Source: JBBKWX01 sp037969175
Lineage (GTDB): Bacteria; Bacteroidota; Bacteroidia; AKYH767-A; JBBKVM01
Direction: 5' to 3'
NCBI GenBank assembly: GCA_037969175.1
Contig: JBBKWX010000210.1
Location: 1 to 5,074 of the forward strand
Length of the DNA stretch: 5,074 nucleotides
Shown piece after piece: positions 1 to 5,074 of the stretch (positions are counted from its first letter, which is position 1; every line of letters starts with the position of its first letter). The notes beneath the pieces are model-generated. The model made no database searches, was not told where the DNA came from, and saw nothing but the letters and a program-made list of their open reading frames with translations. The translations under genes and the position numbers were made by a program.

Positions 1-560
1 TGAGTCTTTCCCAAACCAACTCCACCATATAATAATAATGGATTAAATGAAGTTCCACCCGGTTTACTTGCTACTGCATATCCTGCAGAACGTGCCAGTC
101 TGTTACAATCACCTTCAATAAAATTCTCGAAAGAATAATTAGGATTCAATTGTGAATCAACATCTATCTTTTTCAAACCCGGAATAATGAAAGGATTACG
201 GATCGTAGAATTTAAATTCAATGGCATTGCCACAGATGGATTTCTCAAATCGCCATTACTTCTGGTAGGGAATTTAACCGTGTATGGTTTTGCATTACTA
301 TATGCATGTTCCATTACGATACTATATTCTAATCTACCTTCAGTACCTAAATTATGTTTTATGGTCTTCTTCAATAATTGAATATAGTGCTCTTCCAACC
401 ACTCATAAAAAAACTGACTTGGAACTTCAATCGTTAAAACACTGCCGTCTAATTTTAATGGCTTGATCGGTTCGAACCAAGTCTTAAAACTTTGCGGACT
501 GACATTGTCTTTTATGATCTGAAGGCAATTTTCCCAAACACTGATTTGAGTCTTTTGCAT
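1..560 (-). CDS. dnaA: DnaA, chromosomal replication initiator (N-terminal part, cut by window edge)
   Basis: DnaA is the AAA+ ATPase that binds DnaA boxes at oriC and opens the origin. The 186 complete residues visible begin MQKTQISVWENCLQII and show domain I (about 1-85, with the QSFKTWFEPI stretch at 23-32 and FFYEWLEEHY at 50-59), a short variable linker (about 86-125), then the start of the ATPase domain (LNPNYSFENFIEGDCNRLA, 138-156). The window ends inside Walker A, GGVGLGKT at 179-186. The rest of the ATPase domain and the DNA-binding domain IV lie outside. The ATG at 558-560 is chosen because an AGAGG ribosome binding site sits 5 bases upstream and an in-frame TAA lies eight codons upstream. 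The linker is short, as in Bacteroidota DnaA (family knowledge). The preceding gene on the same strand ends 110 bases upstream, so dnaA probably has its own promoter there. Identification is firm. Confidence 0.97.
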   Translation of the reverse strand, partial: MQKTQISVWENCLQIIKDNVSPQSFKTWFEPIKPLKLDGSVLTIEVPSQFFYEWLEEHYIQLLKKTIKHNLGTEGRLEYSIVMEHAYSNAKPYTVKFPTRSNGDLRNPSVAMPLNLNSTIRNPFIIPGLKKIDVDSQLNPNYSFENFIEGDCNRLARSAGYAVASKPGGTSFNPLLLYGGVGLGKT

Positions 561-565
561 ATATA

Positions 566-570
566 CCTCT
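566..570 (-). promoter_or_regulatory. Ribosome binding site of dnaA
   Basis: The minus strand reads AGAGG followed by TATAT and then the dnaA ATG. The 5-base spacing fits a Shine-Dalgarno interaction. It stands out because most genes in this window have no recognisable Shine-Dalgarno sequence, which is usual in Bacteroidota. It helps fix the dnaA start. Confidence 0.6.
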
Positions 571-606
571 TCGTTAAACTGTTAATAACTTTACTTCAAA
601 CTACAC

Positions 607-627
607 GTGAGCCGCGCCATTGCTCAC
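607..627. repeat. 6-bp G+C-rich inverted repeat upstream of dnaA
   Basis: GTGAGC (607-612) and GCTCAC (622-627) are perfect inverted repeats around a 9-base spacer, CGCGCCATT. A second small palindrome, CACGTG (604-609), overlaps the left arm. Neither strand has a T-run after the hairpin, so it does not look like an intrinsic terminator. Its place just upstream of the probable dnaA promoter would suit an operator or a leader hairpin, but that is inference. Confidence 0.4.
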
Positions 628-670
628 TTAATAATGCACAAATTTTTGAAAATAAAAAATATAAAAAAAA

Positions 671-1606
671 TTAAATTTGACTTGTGAGATTAGAAACTTT
701 TAACGAACTACCAAAAGCAAGTTTTTTTGCTGATCCGGGTTCGAAATAATAATCAATTCTTCCAAGCTTAATTCCTGCCCAGCCTACTTGAGCTACCAGA
801 ACTTCATTTCCTTCTCTATTTCTTATTCTTCTTGGTGTATCCAGGAAAGTATGAGTATGACCACCAATGATCAAATCAATGTTCATGGATTGTCTTGCTA
901 ATATATCATCGGAAACTTTCTTTCCTTCGTATTTTAATCCCAGATGTGATAAACAAATGATCAGATCACATTTTAATTCTTTTTTAAGGAAATGGCTCAT
1001 GGCTGCAGCTTTCTCTAAAGGATCCTGATACACCGTTTCTCCATACATTCTTTTATCTACCAATCCCTTTAATTCTATTCCAATTCCAAACACGCCAACC
1101 TTGATTCCTCCTTTATTGAACACCTTAAAAGGTATGGTTTTTTCTGCTAACGGAGTACCGGAAAAATCATAATTCGAACAAAGAAATGGAAACTTAGCAT
1201 TATGCAACTGAGAGGCAAGCCCTTCTACACCGTTATCAAAATCATGATTACCAATCGTACTTGCATCATATCCCATTTCACTCATCAGCTTAAATTCCAA
1301 TTCTCCACCATACATATTAAAGTAGGGTGTGCCCTGGAAAACATCTCCTGCATCTAAAAGCAAAACATGTTCTTCTTCTTTTCGAATAGTCTTGATCAAA
1401 GCAGCACGGGCGCTGCATCCACCTAAGCCGGGATATTTGGGGTCATCATTTGCAAAAGGATCTATTCTGCTATGTGTATCATTGGTATGTAATATAGTAA
1501 GTTTAATAGGCGCCTTTTTTCCAAATGACGGAATTGGCAATGCAGCCATTGATCCCATCAAAGTCATTTGACCAAGCTTGCGAAGAAAATCTCTACGGTC
1601 TTGCAT
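671..1606 (-). CDS. Tat-exported metallophosphatase, catalytic half of a split 5'-nucleotidase (UshA/NucA type)
   Basis: This 311-residue protein has the calcineurin-like catalytic fold of bacterial 5'-nucleotidases, which remove phosphate from nucleotides outside the cytoplasm. The two-metal site looks complete: D43 and H45 in LHTNDTH (39-45), D88 in DAGD (85-88), N120 in GNHDFD (119-124), H221 in LSHLG (219-223), and H250 and H252 in GGHTHT (248-253). H121 with D124 match the catalytic His-Asp pair known in UshA. The N-terminus, DRRDFLRKLG (3-12) followed by a modest hydrophobic stretch to about residue 28, is a twin-arginine signal. Usual single-chain 5'-nucleotidases are about 550-650 residues and continue into a substrate-binding domain; this one stops after the metallophosphatase domain. 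The missing domain is encoded by the gene immediately upstream, overlapping by 14 bases. The start is supported by GGAGG 7 bases upstream. The exact substrate (nucleotides, UDP-sugars or other phosphoesters) cannot be told from sequence. Confidence 0.92.
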   Translation of the reverse strand: MQDRRDFLRKLGQMTLMGSMAALPIPSFGKKAPIKLTILHTNDTHSRIDPFANDDPKYPGLGGCSARAALIKTIRKEEEHVLLLDAGDVFQGTPYFNMYGGELEFKLMSEMGYDASTIGNHDFDNGVEGLASQLHNAKFPFLCSNYDFSGTPLAEKTIPFKVFNKGGIKVGVFGIGIELKGLVDKRMYGETVYQDPLEKAAAMSHFLKKELKCDLIICLSHLGLKYEGKKVSDDILARQSMNIDLIIGGHTHTFLDTPRRIRNREGNEVLVAQVGWAGIKLGRIDYYFEPGSAKKLAFGSSLKVSNLTSQI

Positions 1607-2351
1607 AACTTATCCTCCCATCAATTTTTGGATCCAGGTTTTTACCCTCTGATTTTTGCTTTTTGATATATGTAATTATTGCATCTCTTACCTTAATACC
1701 GGTTGCAGAATTTGACAAAGGTTGGGACAAAAACCCAAGATCGTCTCCACCATTTGCAAGGTAATCCGAAGTCAACACAAAATAATTTCTGGATTCATCA
1801 AACTCTTTTGCTGAGATCTGAATGCCTGTTGCTTTTTCATCAGCAATTACGAATCGAACACCGGATATTGGCATCCCTCCTTTATTGGCAATAAAATCTA
1901 AAAGTATACGCATCTTATCCGGACTTAACTCCAGAACTACCAATTCATTTTCAAAGGGCATTAACTCAAATACACGTCTTACTGTAATGTTTCCTTTTGG
2001 TAAGGAATTCCTCAATCCTCCATTATTTAGAAAACACATATCAATAACATGCTGACCATTACTGATTCGCTCATGATTCAATACAGAAAGACAAGCATCA
2101 GCAGTGAAATTTCCTAATTTCCCTTCGGGTAATCCTTTTTCCATTATCGTCTCAGAAACACCGATGACGTCATCCATTTCAGCATTCAACTTAATGCGAT
2201 ATGGGGATATCATGATTTCGGTTAATGAGTCCTTATCACTCAATCCCATTTTACCCAAGTCGTAAACTTTGGTTTCTGAGCTAACAGGGTATAAACGGGT
2301 CGAACATGAACTCGCTAAAATAAGCGAAATCAAAAGGAAAGATAATCTCAT
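1593..2351 (-). CDS. Lipoprotein carrying the 5'-nucleotidase C-terminal (substrate-binding) domain
   Basis: This is the 5_nucleotid_C type domain, which in UshA-like enzymes binds the nucleoside and supplies the arginines that hold the phosphate. With the chosen start it is 252 residues. MRLSFLLISLILASSC gives a short signal peptide and a lipobox-like end at Cys16, so it is probably membrane-anchored. Family motifs follow in order: GKLGNFTADA (77-86), NNGGLR (109-114), PFENEL (132-137), ISGVRF (162-167) and YLANGGDDLGFL (197-208). There is no metallophosphatase domain; that is the next gene downstream. The frame stays open to another ATG at 2376-2378, which would add MLDQRVPLL. The inner start is preferred because it puts the arginine directly before the hydrophobic core, and because a candidate promoter element at 2388-2395 would leave almost no leader for the longer form. 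Neither start has a Shine-Dalgarno sequence. The domain call is firm, the start less so. Confidence 0.88.
   Translation of the reverse strand: MRLSFLLISLILASSCSTRLYPVSSETKVYDLGKMGLSDKDSLTEIMISPYRIKLNAEMDDVIGVSETIMEKGLPEGKLGNFTADACLSVLNHERISNGQHVIDMCFLNNGGLRNSLPKGNITVRRVFELMPFENELVVLELSPDKMRILLDFIANKGGMPISGVRFVIADEKATGIQISAKEFDESRNYFVLTSDYLANGGDDLGFLSQPLSNSATGIKVRDAIITYIKKQKSEGKNLDPKIDGRISYARP
1614..1618 (-). promoter_or_regulatory. Ribosome binding site of the metallophosphatase gene
   Basis: The minus strand has GGAGG, then 7 bases (ATAAGTT), then the ATG at 1604-1606. It lies within the last codons of the upstream 5'-nucleotidase C-domain gene (Asp-Gly-Arg-Ile). It is the strongest Shine-Dalgarno match I see in the window and suggests internal reinitiation within one mRNA. 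Confidence 0.6.
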
Positions 2352-2492
2352 TAGTAGTGGCACTCGCTGGTCAAGCATAGCGGATTACAAGTATACTAAT
2401 AAAGCAGTGGAATGCACCATAAAATTTAATTTTTTTTATGAAAAAATTACTCCATATTTAAAGACATCAATAAAGTCTTAAAACAGCAATAA
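2352..2492. promoter_or_regulatory. Divergent intergenic region between the split 5'-nucleotidase and the thioesterase gene
   Basis: This region must hold promoters for both directions. It is very A+T-rich, with AATTTTTT (2428-2435) and AAAAAATT (2441-2448) forming a perfect 8-bp inverted repeat around 5 bases, a possible UP-like or bent tract. Closer to the thioesterase start lies an imperfect inverted repeat, TTTAAAGAC (2457-2465) and GTCTTAAAA (2475-2483), matching at 8 of 9 pairs. I see no clear promoter for the plus-strand gene. No small gene is evident here. Confidence 0.45.
2388..2395 (-). promoter_or_regulatory. Candidate -7 promoter element for the split 5'-nucleotidase operon
   Basis: The minus strand reads TATACTTG, matching five of the six fixed bases of the Bacteroidota consensus TAnnTTTG. 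The -33 position, 19 bases further upstream, is weak (GGTG against TTTG). If used, transcription would begin a few bases downstream, leaving roughly 30 bases before the ATG at 2349-2351. One such match in an A+T-rich region could be chance. Confidence 0.3.
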
Positions 2493-2903
2493 ATGTTCAT
2501 TTCCGAAATACAGATAAGGGTAAGATATGCTGAGACAGATCAAATGGGTTTTGTATATTATGGTAACTATGCTACTTATTTTGAAGTTGCGAGGGTAGAG
2601 CTTATTCGTTCACTTGGATTTTCGTACAAGGAGATCGAAGAATCAGGCATAATTTTACCTGTTCTCGATTATTCTATTAAATATCTTAAACCTGCGAAGT
2701 ATGATGACCTGATCACGATCAAATGTACTATTCCTGAACTCCCGTCAGTAAGAATAAAATTCCAGTATGAATGCAGATCAGCAGAAGGAATTCTGCTAAA
2801 TGAGGCAGTGACAAATCTTGCTTTTCTAAAAGCAACTAATAACAAACCCTGCCATCCTCCGGCAGGGTTTATAGAAAAGTTGATGCCTTATTTTAAAGTC
2901 TAA
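2493..2903 (+). CDS. Hotdog-fold acyl-CoA thioesterase (4HBT / YbgC-like)
   Basis: This 136-residue protein is a single-domain hotdog thioesterase, about the usual length for the family, likely cytosolic and acting as an oligomer to hydrolyse acyl-CoA thioesters. The signature is at the N-terminus: RYAETDQMGFVYYGNYATYF at 11-30 followed by EVARVE at 31-36, with D16 the expected catalytic aspartate and Y23-Y26 plus E31 in the usual places. The C-terminal NKPCHPPAGFIEKLMPYF (117-134) matches the family's proline-containing end. The start is fixed: an in-frame TAA (2490-2492) directly precedes the ATG, and the next methionine (M18) lies past the catalytic residue. No Shine-Dalgarno sequence is visible. 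Its stop is one base from the stop of the convergent peptidase gene, and its last codons contain a perfect hairpin (2844-2870). The chain length of the acyl substrate cannot be judged. In E. coli the relative YbgC is tied to the Tol-Pal locus, but no tol genes are seen here. Confidence 0.92.
   Translation: MFISEIQIRVRYAETDQMGFVYYGNYATYFEVARVELIRSLGFSYKEIEESGIILPVLDYSIKYLKPAKYDDLITIKCTIPELPSVRIKFQYECRSAEGILLNEAVTNLAFLKATNNKPCHPPAGFIEKLMPYFKV
2844..2870 (-). terminator. Perfect 10-bp hairpin, likely terminator of the ribD-transporter-peptidase operon, inside the thioesterase gene
   Basis: AAACCCTGCC (2844-2853) and GGCAGGGTTT (2861-2870) pair perfectly around a 7-base loop. On the minus strand the hairpin begins 34 bases after the peptidase stop codon and is followed by TTTGTTATT, giving a fair U-rich tail. 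It lies wholly within the thioesterase coding sequence, exactly over codons 118-126. On the plus strand the U-tract is just the TTT of the stem, and termination there would remove the thioesterase stop codon at 2901-2903. I therefore assign it to the minus-strand operon. The hairpin is certain; its role as a terminator is inferred. Confidence 0.65.
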
Positions 2904-2904
2904 C

Positions 2905-3837
2905 TCAAAGAGCTTTCATCAAATATCGATACATTTCAAACATACTACGGATATCTTCTTTATTGACTTTTTCATCCGGAGTATGAACAAAGTCTTCAGC
3001 TGCTCCTACAAAACACCAATCCCAGGGGTAAGGACTTTTTTGTAATTCATTCCCATCACTGCCTCCCGAACCTTCAACTTCCAATTGGAAATCAATTCCG
3101 GATTCTATAGCATGTTTGATGATCTTTTCTTTATAGCTCTTTCGTGGTATTCCTGAATCGCGTAATGATATAGCCACACCTTTACCATGTACAACACCTT
3201 CGGTTATCCATGTAATATCACTGATCAGTGCCTGACGAATACCATATTTTTCATACAGATATTTACCTAAATATCCCACAGCTCCTCCACCATGTTCTTC
3301 CCAACAGCTAAAAACTACAGCTCCATCTTTCAAATTTTCACAAAGCTGTAGAGCATTCAATACACCAAGTCTGTTATCCATATAACAGCTCTGAACAAAC
3401 TGTTCATCTTCTCTCCAATTGGGAGCAAAACTCAAATCAGTACCACGCTCAAATTCTCTGTCAACCTGAATAGATAATTCTTTTTCTTCGCTAACTACTA
3501 GTGTACATTCTTGTTCACCGTTACTGTCTTTTCCAACAAGTTTATATCCGTCTTCAGTTTTTGGACCACCTACTTTTACAAGTTGATTATTATACCTCAC
3601 TGTAAACCCAATATTATCCATATGTGCAAATACAGCAGTCCTGGGTTTACCAAAGATCAAGATCAGGTTATCCTGTAGTTCATCAGATTCTATTACATGA
3701 GGTTGATGTTCCCAACCCAAGCTAGCTTTATTAATGTATTCTCTAAGAAATCTCTTCATAGGAAGCTCATTTCCTGAAGGGGCTTGTATGCTGCACATTG
3801 AACGCAGCAATTCCATTTGTTCTTTAAAATTTTTCAT
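2905..3837 (-). CDS. M42-type zinc/cobalt aminopeptidase (glutamyl aminopeptidase/endoglucanase-like)
   Basis: This 310-residue protein has the co-catalytic metallopeptidase fold of family M42, cytosolic aminopeptidases that usually form large tetrahedral particles. The N-terminal CSIQAPSGNE (15-24) is typical. The metal ligands and catalytic residues appear in order: H72 and D74 in AHMDNIGF (71-78), D154 in MDNRLG (153-158), E180-E181 in WEEHGGGA (179-186), D207 in SDITW (206-210), and H285 in FVHTPDEKV (283-291). GGSDGNEL (258-265) corresponds to the family's Gly-Gly-Thr-Asp segment. It is somewhat shorter than the usual 340-370 residues, and the HGGGA after the glutamate pair differs from the more common VGLRGA-like sequence, so it may be a divergent subgroup or have another substrate. 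No signal peptide is seen. Its ATG overlaps the transporter's TGA (ATGA, 3834-3837), so it is translationally coupled and last in the operon. Confidence 0.85.
   Translation of the reverse strand: MKNFKEQMELLRSMCSIQAPSGNELPMKRFLREYINKASLGWEHQPHVIESDELQDNLILIFGKPRTAVFAHMDNIGFTVRYNNQLVKVGGPKTEDGYKLVGKDSNGEQECTLVVSEEKELSIQVDREFERGTDLSFAPNWREDEQFVQSCYMDNRLGVLNALQLCENLKDGAVVFSCWEEHGGGAVGYLGKYLYEKYGIRQALISDITWITEGVVHGKGVAISLRDSGIPRKSYKEKIIKHAIESGIDFQLEVEGSGGSDGNELQKSPYPWDWCFVGAAEDFVHTPDEKVNKEDIRSMFEMYRYLMKAL
3834..3837 (-). other. ATGA start/stop overlap (transporter to peptidase)
   Basis: The peptidase ATG (3835-3837) shares bases with the transporter TGA (3834-3836). The same arrangement at 4712-4715 joins ribD to the transporter. 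Such overlaps usually indicate translational coupling within one operon. Confidence 0.8.
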
Positions 3838-4715
3838 AGTCCACTAGAATATGTAATTATAATAATAGCAATAAAAGATAAAATAATCCCTATAAAATTT
3901 ATTCGACTGGGTCTTTCCTTAAAGATCAATACGGCAACCAAGGCCGACAAGGCAACAATACCAACATTGATTATTGGAAAGATAACAGAACTTTCTATTC
4001 CGGGAGCTTCAAGCGCTTTCATCAGAAAAAACAAGGAAAAATAATTTGGGATTCCCAATACCAAACCTCCTAATAAACTTGAAGCTTTGAATTTATTTTT
4101 TACACTGATATTCCGGATGACCATAAGTAAAGTACCTGCAATGGCTGCAGTGAGGAACAAACTTGAAATGAATGTTTCTCGTTCACCTTCCTGAAGTTTG
4201 AAATGCTGTACAAATTTGATCGATGTATCGATCAAACCTGTTCCAATAAATAAGATAATTGGAAGAAGGATCAATTCTCCACTGGATATTAATTTGGAAT
4301 TTTTATTGGTTCTGTCTTTTCTTGTTGTTAAATATACTGCGATCAGGGCAACAAATATTCCTATGATCTTGATTGTTCCAAAAGTATCTCCATACAAAAA
4401 CGCAGCAGCTATAACAGGCACGACAACTGACATTTTGCTGGCGACAGCTGCTGCTGATACACCAACTTTTTGCGTTGTCAAAGCCATCACAGTAAATATG
4501 GTGATGAACATAAAACCAATTGCGATCGAGTAGGGGAACCAGGCAGATTCTAACTTTATATCAGGAATATTTCCGGATATGATAATTCCACAAAAAGCAG
4601 CTACAAAATAATTAACAACGATCGCTTGAAAAGTATCTATCCTTTTTACAGAAAACCATTTAAAAATGACAAATATTAATGTTGCTCCCAGAATACTGAG
4701 GAAAATATAGATCAT
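3834..4715 (-). CDS. EamA/DMT-superfamily inner-membrane transporter
   Basis: This 293-residue, strongly hydrophobic protein has about ten predicted membrane helices (roughly 2-19, 28-48, 60-80, 85-107, 113-131, 147-165, 180-200, 212-232, 240-263 and 272-290), the usual plan of two repeated EamA domains. The repeat shows at equivalent points: LYGDTFGTIKIIGIFVAL (107-124) in the first half and IFKERPSRINFIGIILSF (264-281) in the second, the common acidic-residue turn before the fifth helix of each half. Members export or import small metabolites by secondary transport, and the substrate cannot be predicted from sequence. It overlaps ribD at one end and the peptidase at the other by 4 bases each (ATGA), so all three are probably made from one mRNA. 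Being beside ribD invites the idea of a flavin-related substrate, but that is only inference. No Shine-Dalgarno sequence is visible; coupling to ribD may suffice. Confidence 0.9.
   Translation of the reverse strand: MIYIFLSILGATLIFVIFKWFSVKRIDTFQAIVVNYFVAAFCGIIISGNIPDIKLESAWFPYSIAIGFMFITIFTVMALTTQKVGVSAAAVASKMSVVVPVIAAAFLYGDTFGTIKIIGIFVALIAVYLTTRKDRTNKNSKLISSGELILLPIILFIGTGLIDTSIKFVQHFKLQEGERETFISSLFLTAAIAGTLLMVIRNISVKNKFKASSLLGGLVLGIPNYFSLFFLMKALEAPGIESSVIFPIINVGIVALSALVAVLIFKERPSRINFIGIILSFIAIIIITYSSGL
4712..4715 (-). other. ATGA start/stop overlap (ribD to transporter)
   Basis: The transporter ATG (4713-4715) overlaps the ribD TGA (4712-4714). Upstream of this ATG the minus strand reads ACAACAAATT with no Shine-Dalgarno sequence, so translation probably depends on ribosomes finishing ribD. 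Confidence 0.8.
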
Positions 4716-5074
4716 AATTTGTTGTTTCTGTAAATATAAATTGTGTCATTTCCGGATCTGAAGATCAGTTCAGGCTCTTGATCAACAATAGGAGCAGGAA
4801 GTCCCTTCTCAAGCTTATTATCACTCTTAATAATACGTATTTCATCCCAAAGATCTGAATCAATAAAAGCATTTAAAGTGAAGGCACCTCCTTCAACAAA
4901 AACAGATTCAATATTTCTCTGATAAAGATGCTCCAAAACGGAATTTACAGGATCGATATTTTCTTTTGGTATGATGAAGTCAGCCTCAATATCTGTTCTA
5001 TCAGGTCCGAAAATAATCACTTTTTCATGTTGTAAAACTTTGCTATTGGATGGAATTATTCCTTCAGGATCAAG
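4712..5074 (-). CDS. ribD: RibD reductase domain, riboflavin biosynthesis (C-terminal part, cut by window edge)
   Basis: RibD is usually a bifunctional deaminase/reductase; its C-terminal domain reduces the ribosyl group of 5-amino-6-ribosylamino-uracil phosphate with NADPH, an early riboflavin step. The frame is open from the window edge, giving 120 residues. The best family match is NIESVFVEGGAFTLNAFI, with the VEGG segment that corresponds to the dinucleotide-binding part of the reductase fold, followed by LWDEIRIIKSDNKLEKGLPAP. The upstream residues LDPEGIIPSNSKVL also read as RibD, so the in-frame GTG at 5018-5020 is an internal valine, not a start. The N-terminal deaminase domain and any regulatory leader such as an FMN riboswitch lie outside the window. 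The stop overlaps the transporter's ATG by 4 bases. A stand-alone reductase cannot be excluded, since the beginning is missing. Confidence 0.88.
   Translation of the reverse strand, partial: LDPEGIIPSNSKVLQHEKVIIFGPDRTDIEADFIIPKENIDPVNSVLEHLYQRNIESVFVEGGAFTLNAFIDSDLWDEIRIIKSDNKLEKGLPAPIVDQEPELIFRSGNDTIYIYRNNKL

Larger units (their letters stand above)
561..670 (-). promoter_or_regulatory. dnaA leader and promoter region
   Basis: This is the 110-base gap between the metallophosphatase stop codon and the dnaA start. The half next to the metallophosphatase (about 641-670) is almost pure A/T. The middle holds a G+C-rich inverted repeat (607-627). A partial match to the Bacteroidota -7 element (TAnnTTTG) appears on the minus strand as TAGTTTG at 597-603, one base short between TA and TTTG, and I see no good -33 element at the proper distance. 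Two 9-mers lie one mismatch from the relaxed DnaA-box consensus TTWTNCACA: TTATTAACA (minus strand, 580-588) and TAATGCACA (plus strand, 632-640). A dnaA promoter here is likely from position alone; the exact elements are uncertain. Confidence 0.4.

Noticed and set aside
607..627. Intrinsic terminator for the metallophosphatase gene
   Set aside because: The 6-bp stem has no T-run after it on either strand; the T-rich tract lies before it in the minus-strand reading.
187..674. Three plus-strand open frames of 60-64 codons opposite and beside dnaA
   Set aside because: They lie antisense to or at the border of a clearly real dnaA, resemble no protein family I know, and have no start signals.
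1593..1606. Frameshift joining the two 5'-nucleotidase genes into one broken gene
   Set aside because: The substrate-binding domain comes first and each gene has its own export signal, so joining the frames would not restore the normal single-chain enzyme.
1329..2055. Plus-strand open frames (1329-1571, 1703-1894, 1822-2055) opposite the split 5'-nucleotidase
   Set aside because: They are frame shadows of two genes with complete family motifs, and their translations show no domain.
2269..2481. A 70-codon plus-strand frame spanning the start of the lipoprotein gene and the intergenic region
   Set aside because: It overlaps the lipoprotein signal-sequence region on the other strand, has low-complexity lysine/tyrosine-rich sequence and no ribosome binding site.
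3817..4533. Plus-strand frames (3817-4044 and 4198-4533) opposite the EamA transporter
   Set aside because: They are antisense to membrane-helix codons, which often give long hydrophobic shadow frames; no family resemblance.
5018..5020. GTG as a start codon for a 102-residue protein
   Set aside because: The frame is open upstream to the window edge and the upstream residues still read as RibD, so this is an internal valine codon.
1..5074. CRISPR array, tRNA/rRNA gene, insertion sequence, toxin-antitoxin or defence system
   Set aside because: I saw no regularly spaced repeats, tRNA-like folds, transposase motifs or terminal repeats, and every long gene has a housekeeping family assignment.

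Overview
This 5,074-base window is A+T-rich bacterial chromosome and very probably belongs to a member of the Bacteroidota. The main reason is the incomplete DnaA at the left edge: its domain I, its linker and the start of its ATPase domain read like Bacteroidota DnaA. Other support comes from the near absence of Shine-Dalgarno sequences, a Bacteroidota-like -7 promoter element, a short lipoprotein signal, and a 5'-nucleotidase divided into two genes. The genus cannot be named from the sequence alone.

Layout from left to right: (1) the 5' part of dnaA on the minus strand, cut off by the window edge within its Walker A motif; (2) a 110-base A+T-rich leader holding the dnaA ribosome binding site and a small G+C-rich inverted repeat; (3) two minus-strand genes that overlap by 14 bases and together make a split 5'-nucleotidase, a C-terminal-domain lipoprotein followed by a twin-arginine metallophosphatase; (4) a divergent intergenic region of about 140 bases; (5) a plus-strand YbgC-like hotdog acyl-CoA thioesterase; (6) a minus-strand operon, read right to left, of ribD (3' part only), an EamA/DMT transporter and an M42-type metallo-aminopeptidase, with both junctions being 4-base ATGA stop/start overlaps. 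The thioesterase and the peptidase genes converge with a single base between their stop codons.

The genes are mostly housekeeping: replication initiation, nucleotide salvage at the cell envelope, thioester hydrolysis, riboflavin synthesis, small-molecule transport and peptide turnover. I see no mobile element, CRISPR array, tRNA, rRNA, toxin-antitoxin or defence system, and no convincing undescribed system. The points most worth checking are the perfect 10-bp terminator-like hairpin inside the 3' end of the thioesterase coding sequence, the 5'-nucleotidase split into two coupled genes in reversed domain order, and the palindrome with degenerate DnaA-box-like sites upstream of dnaA.
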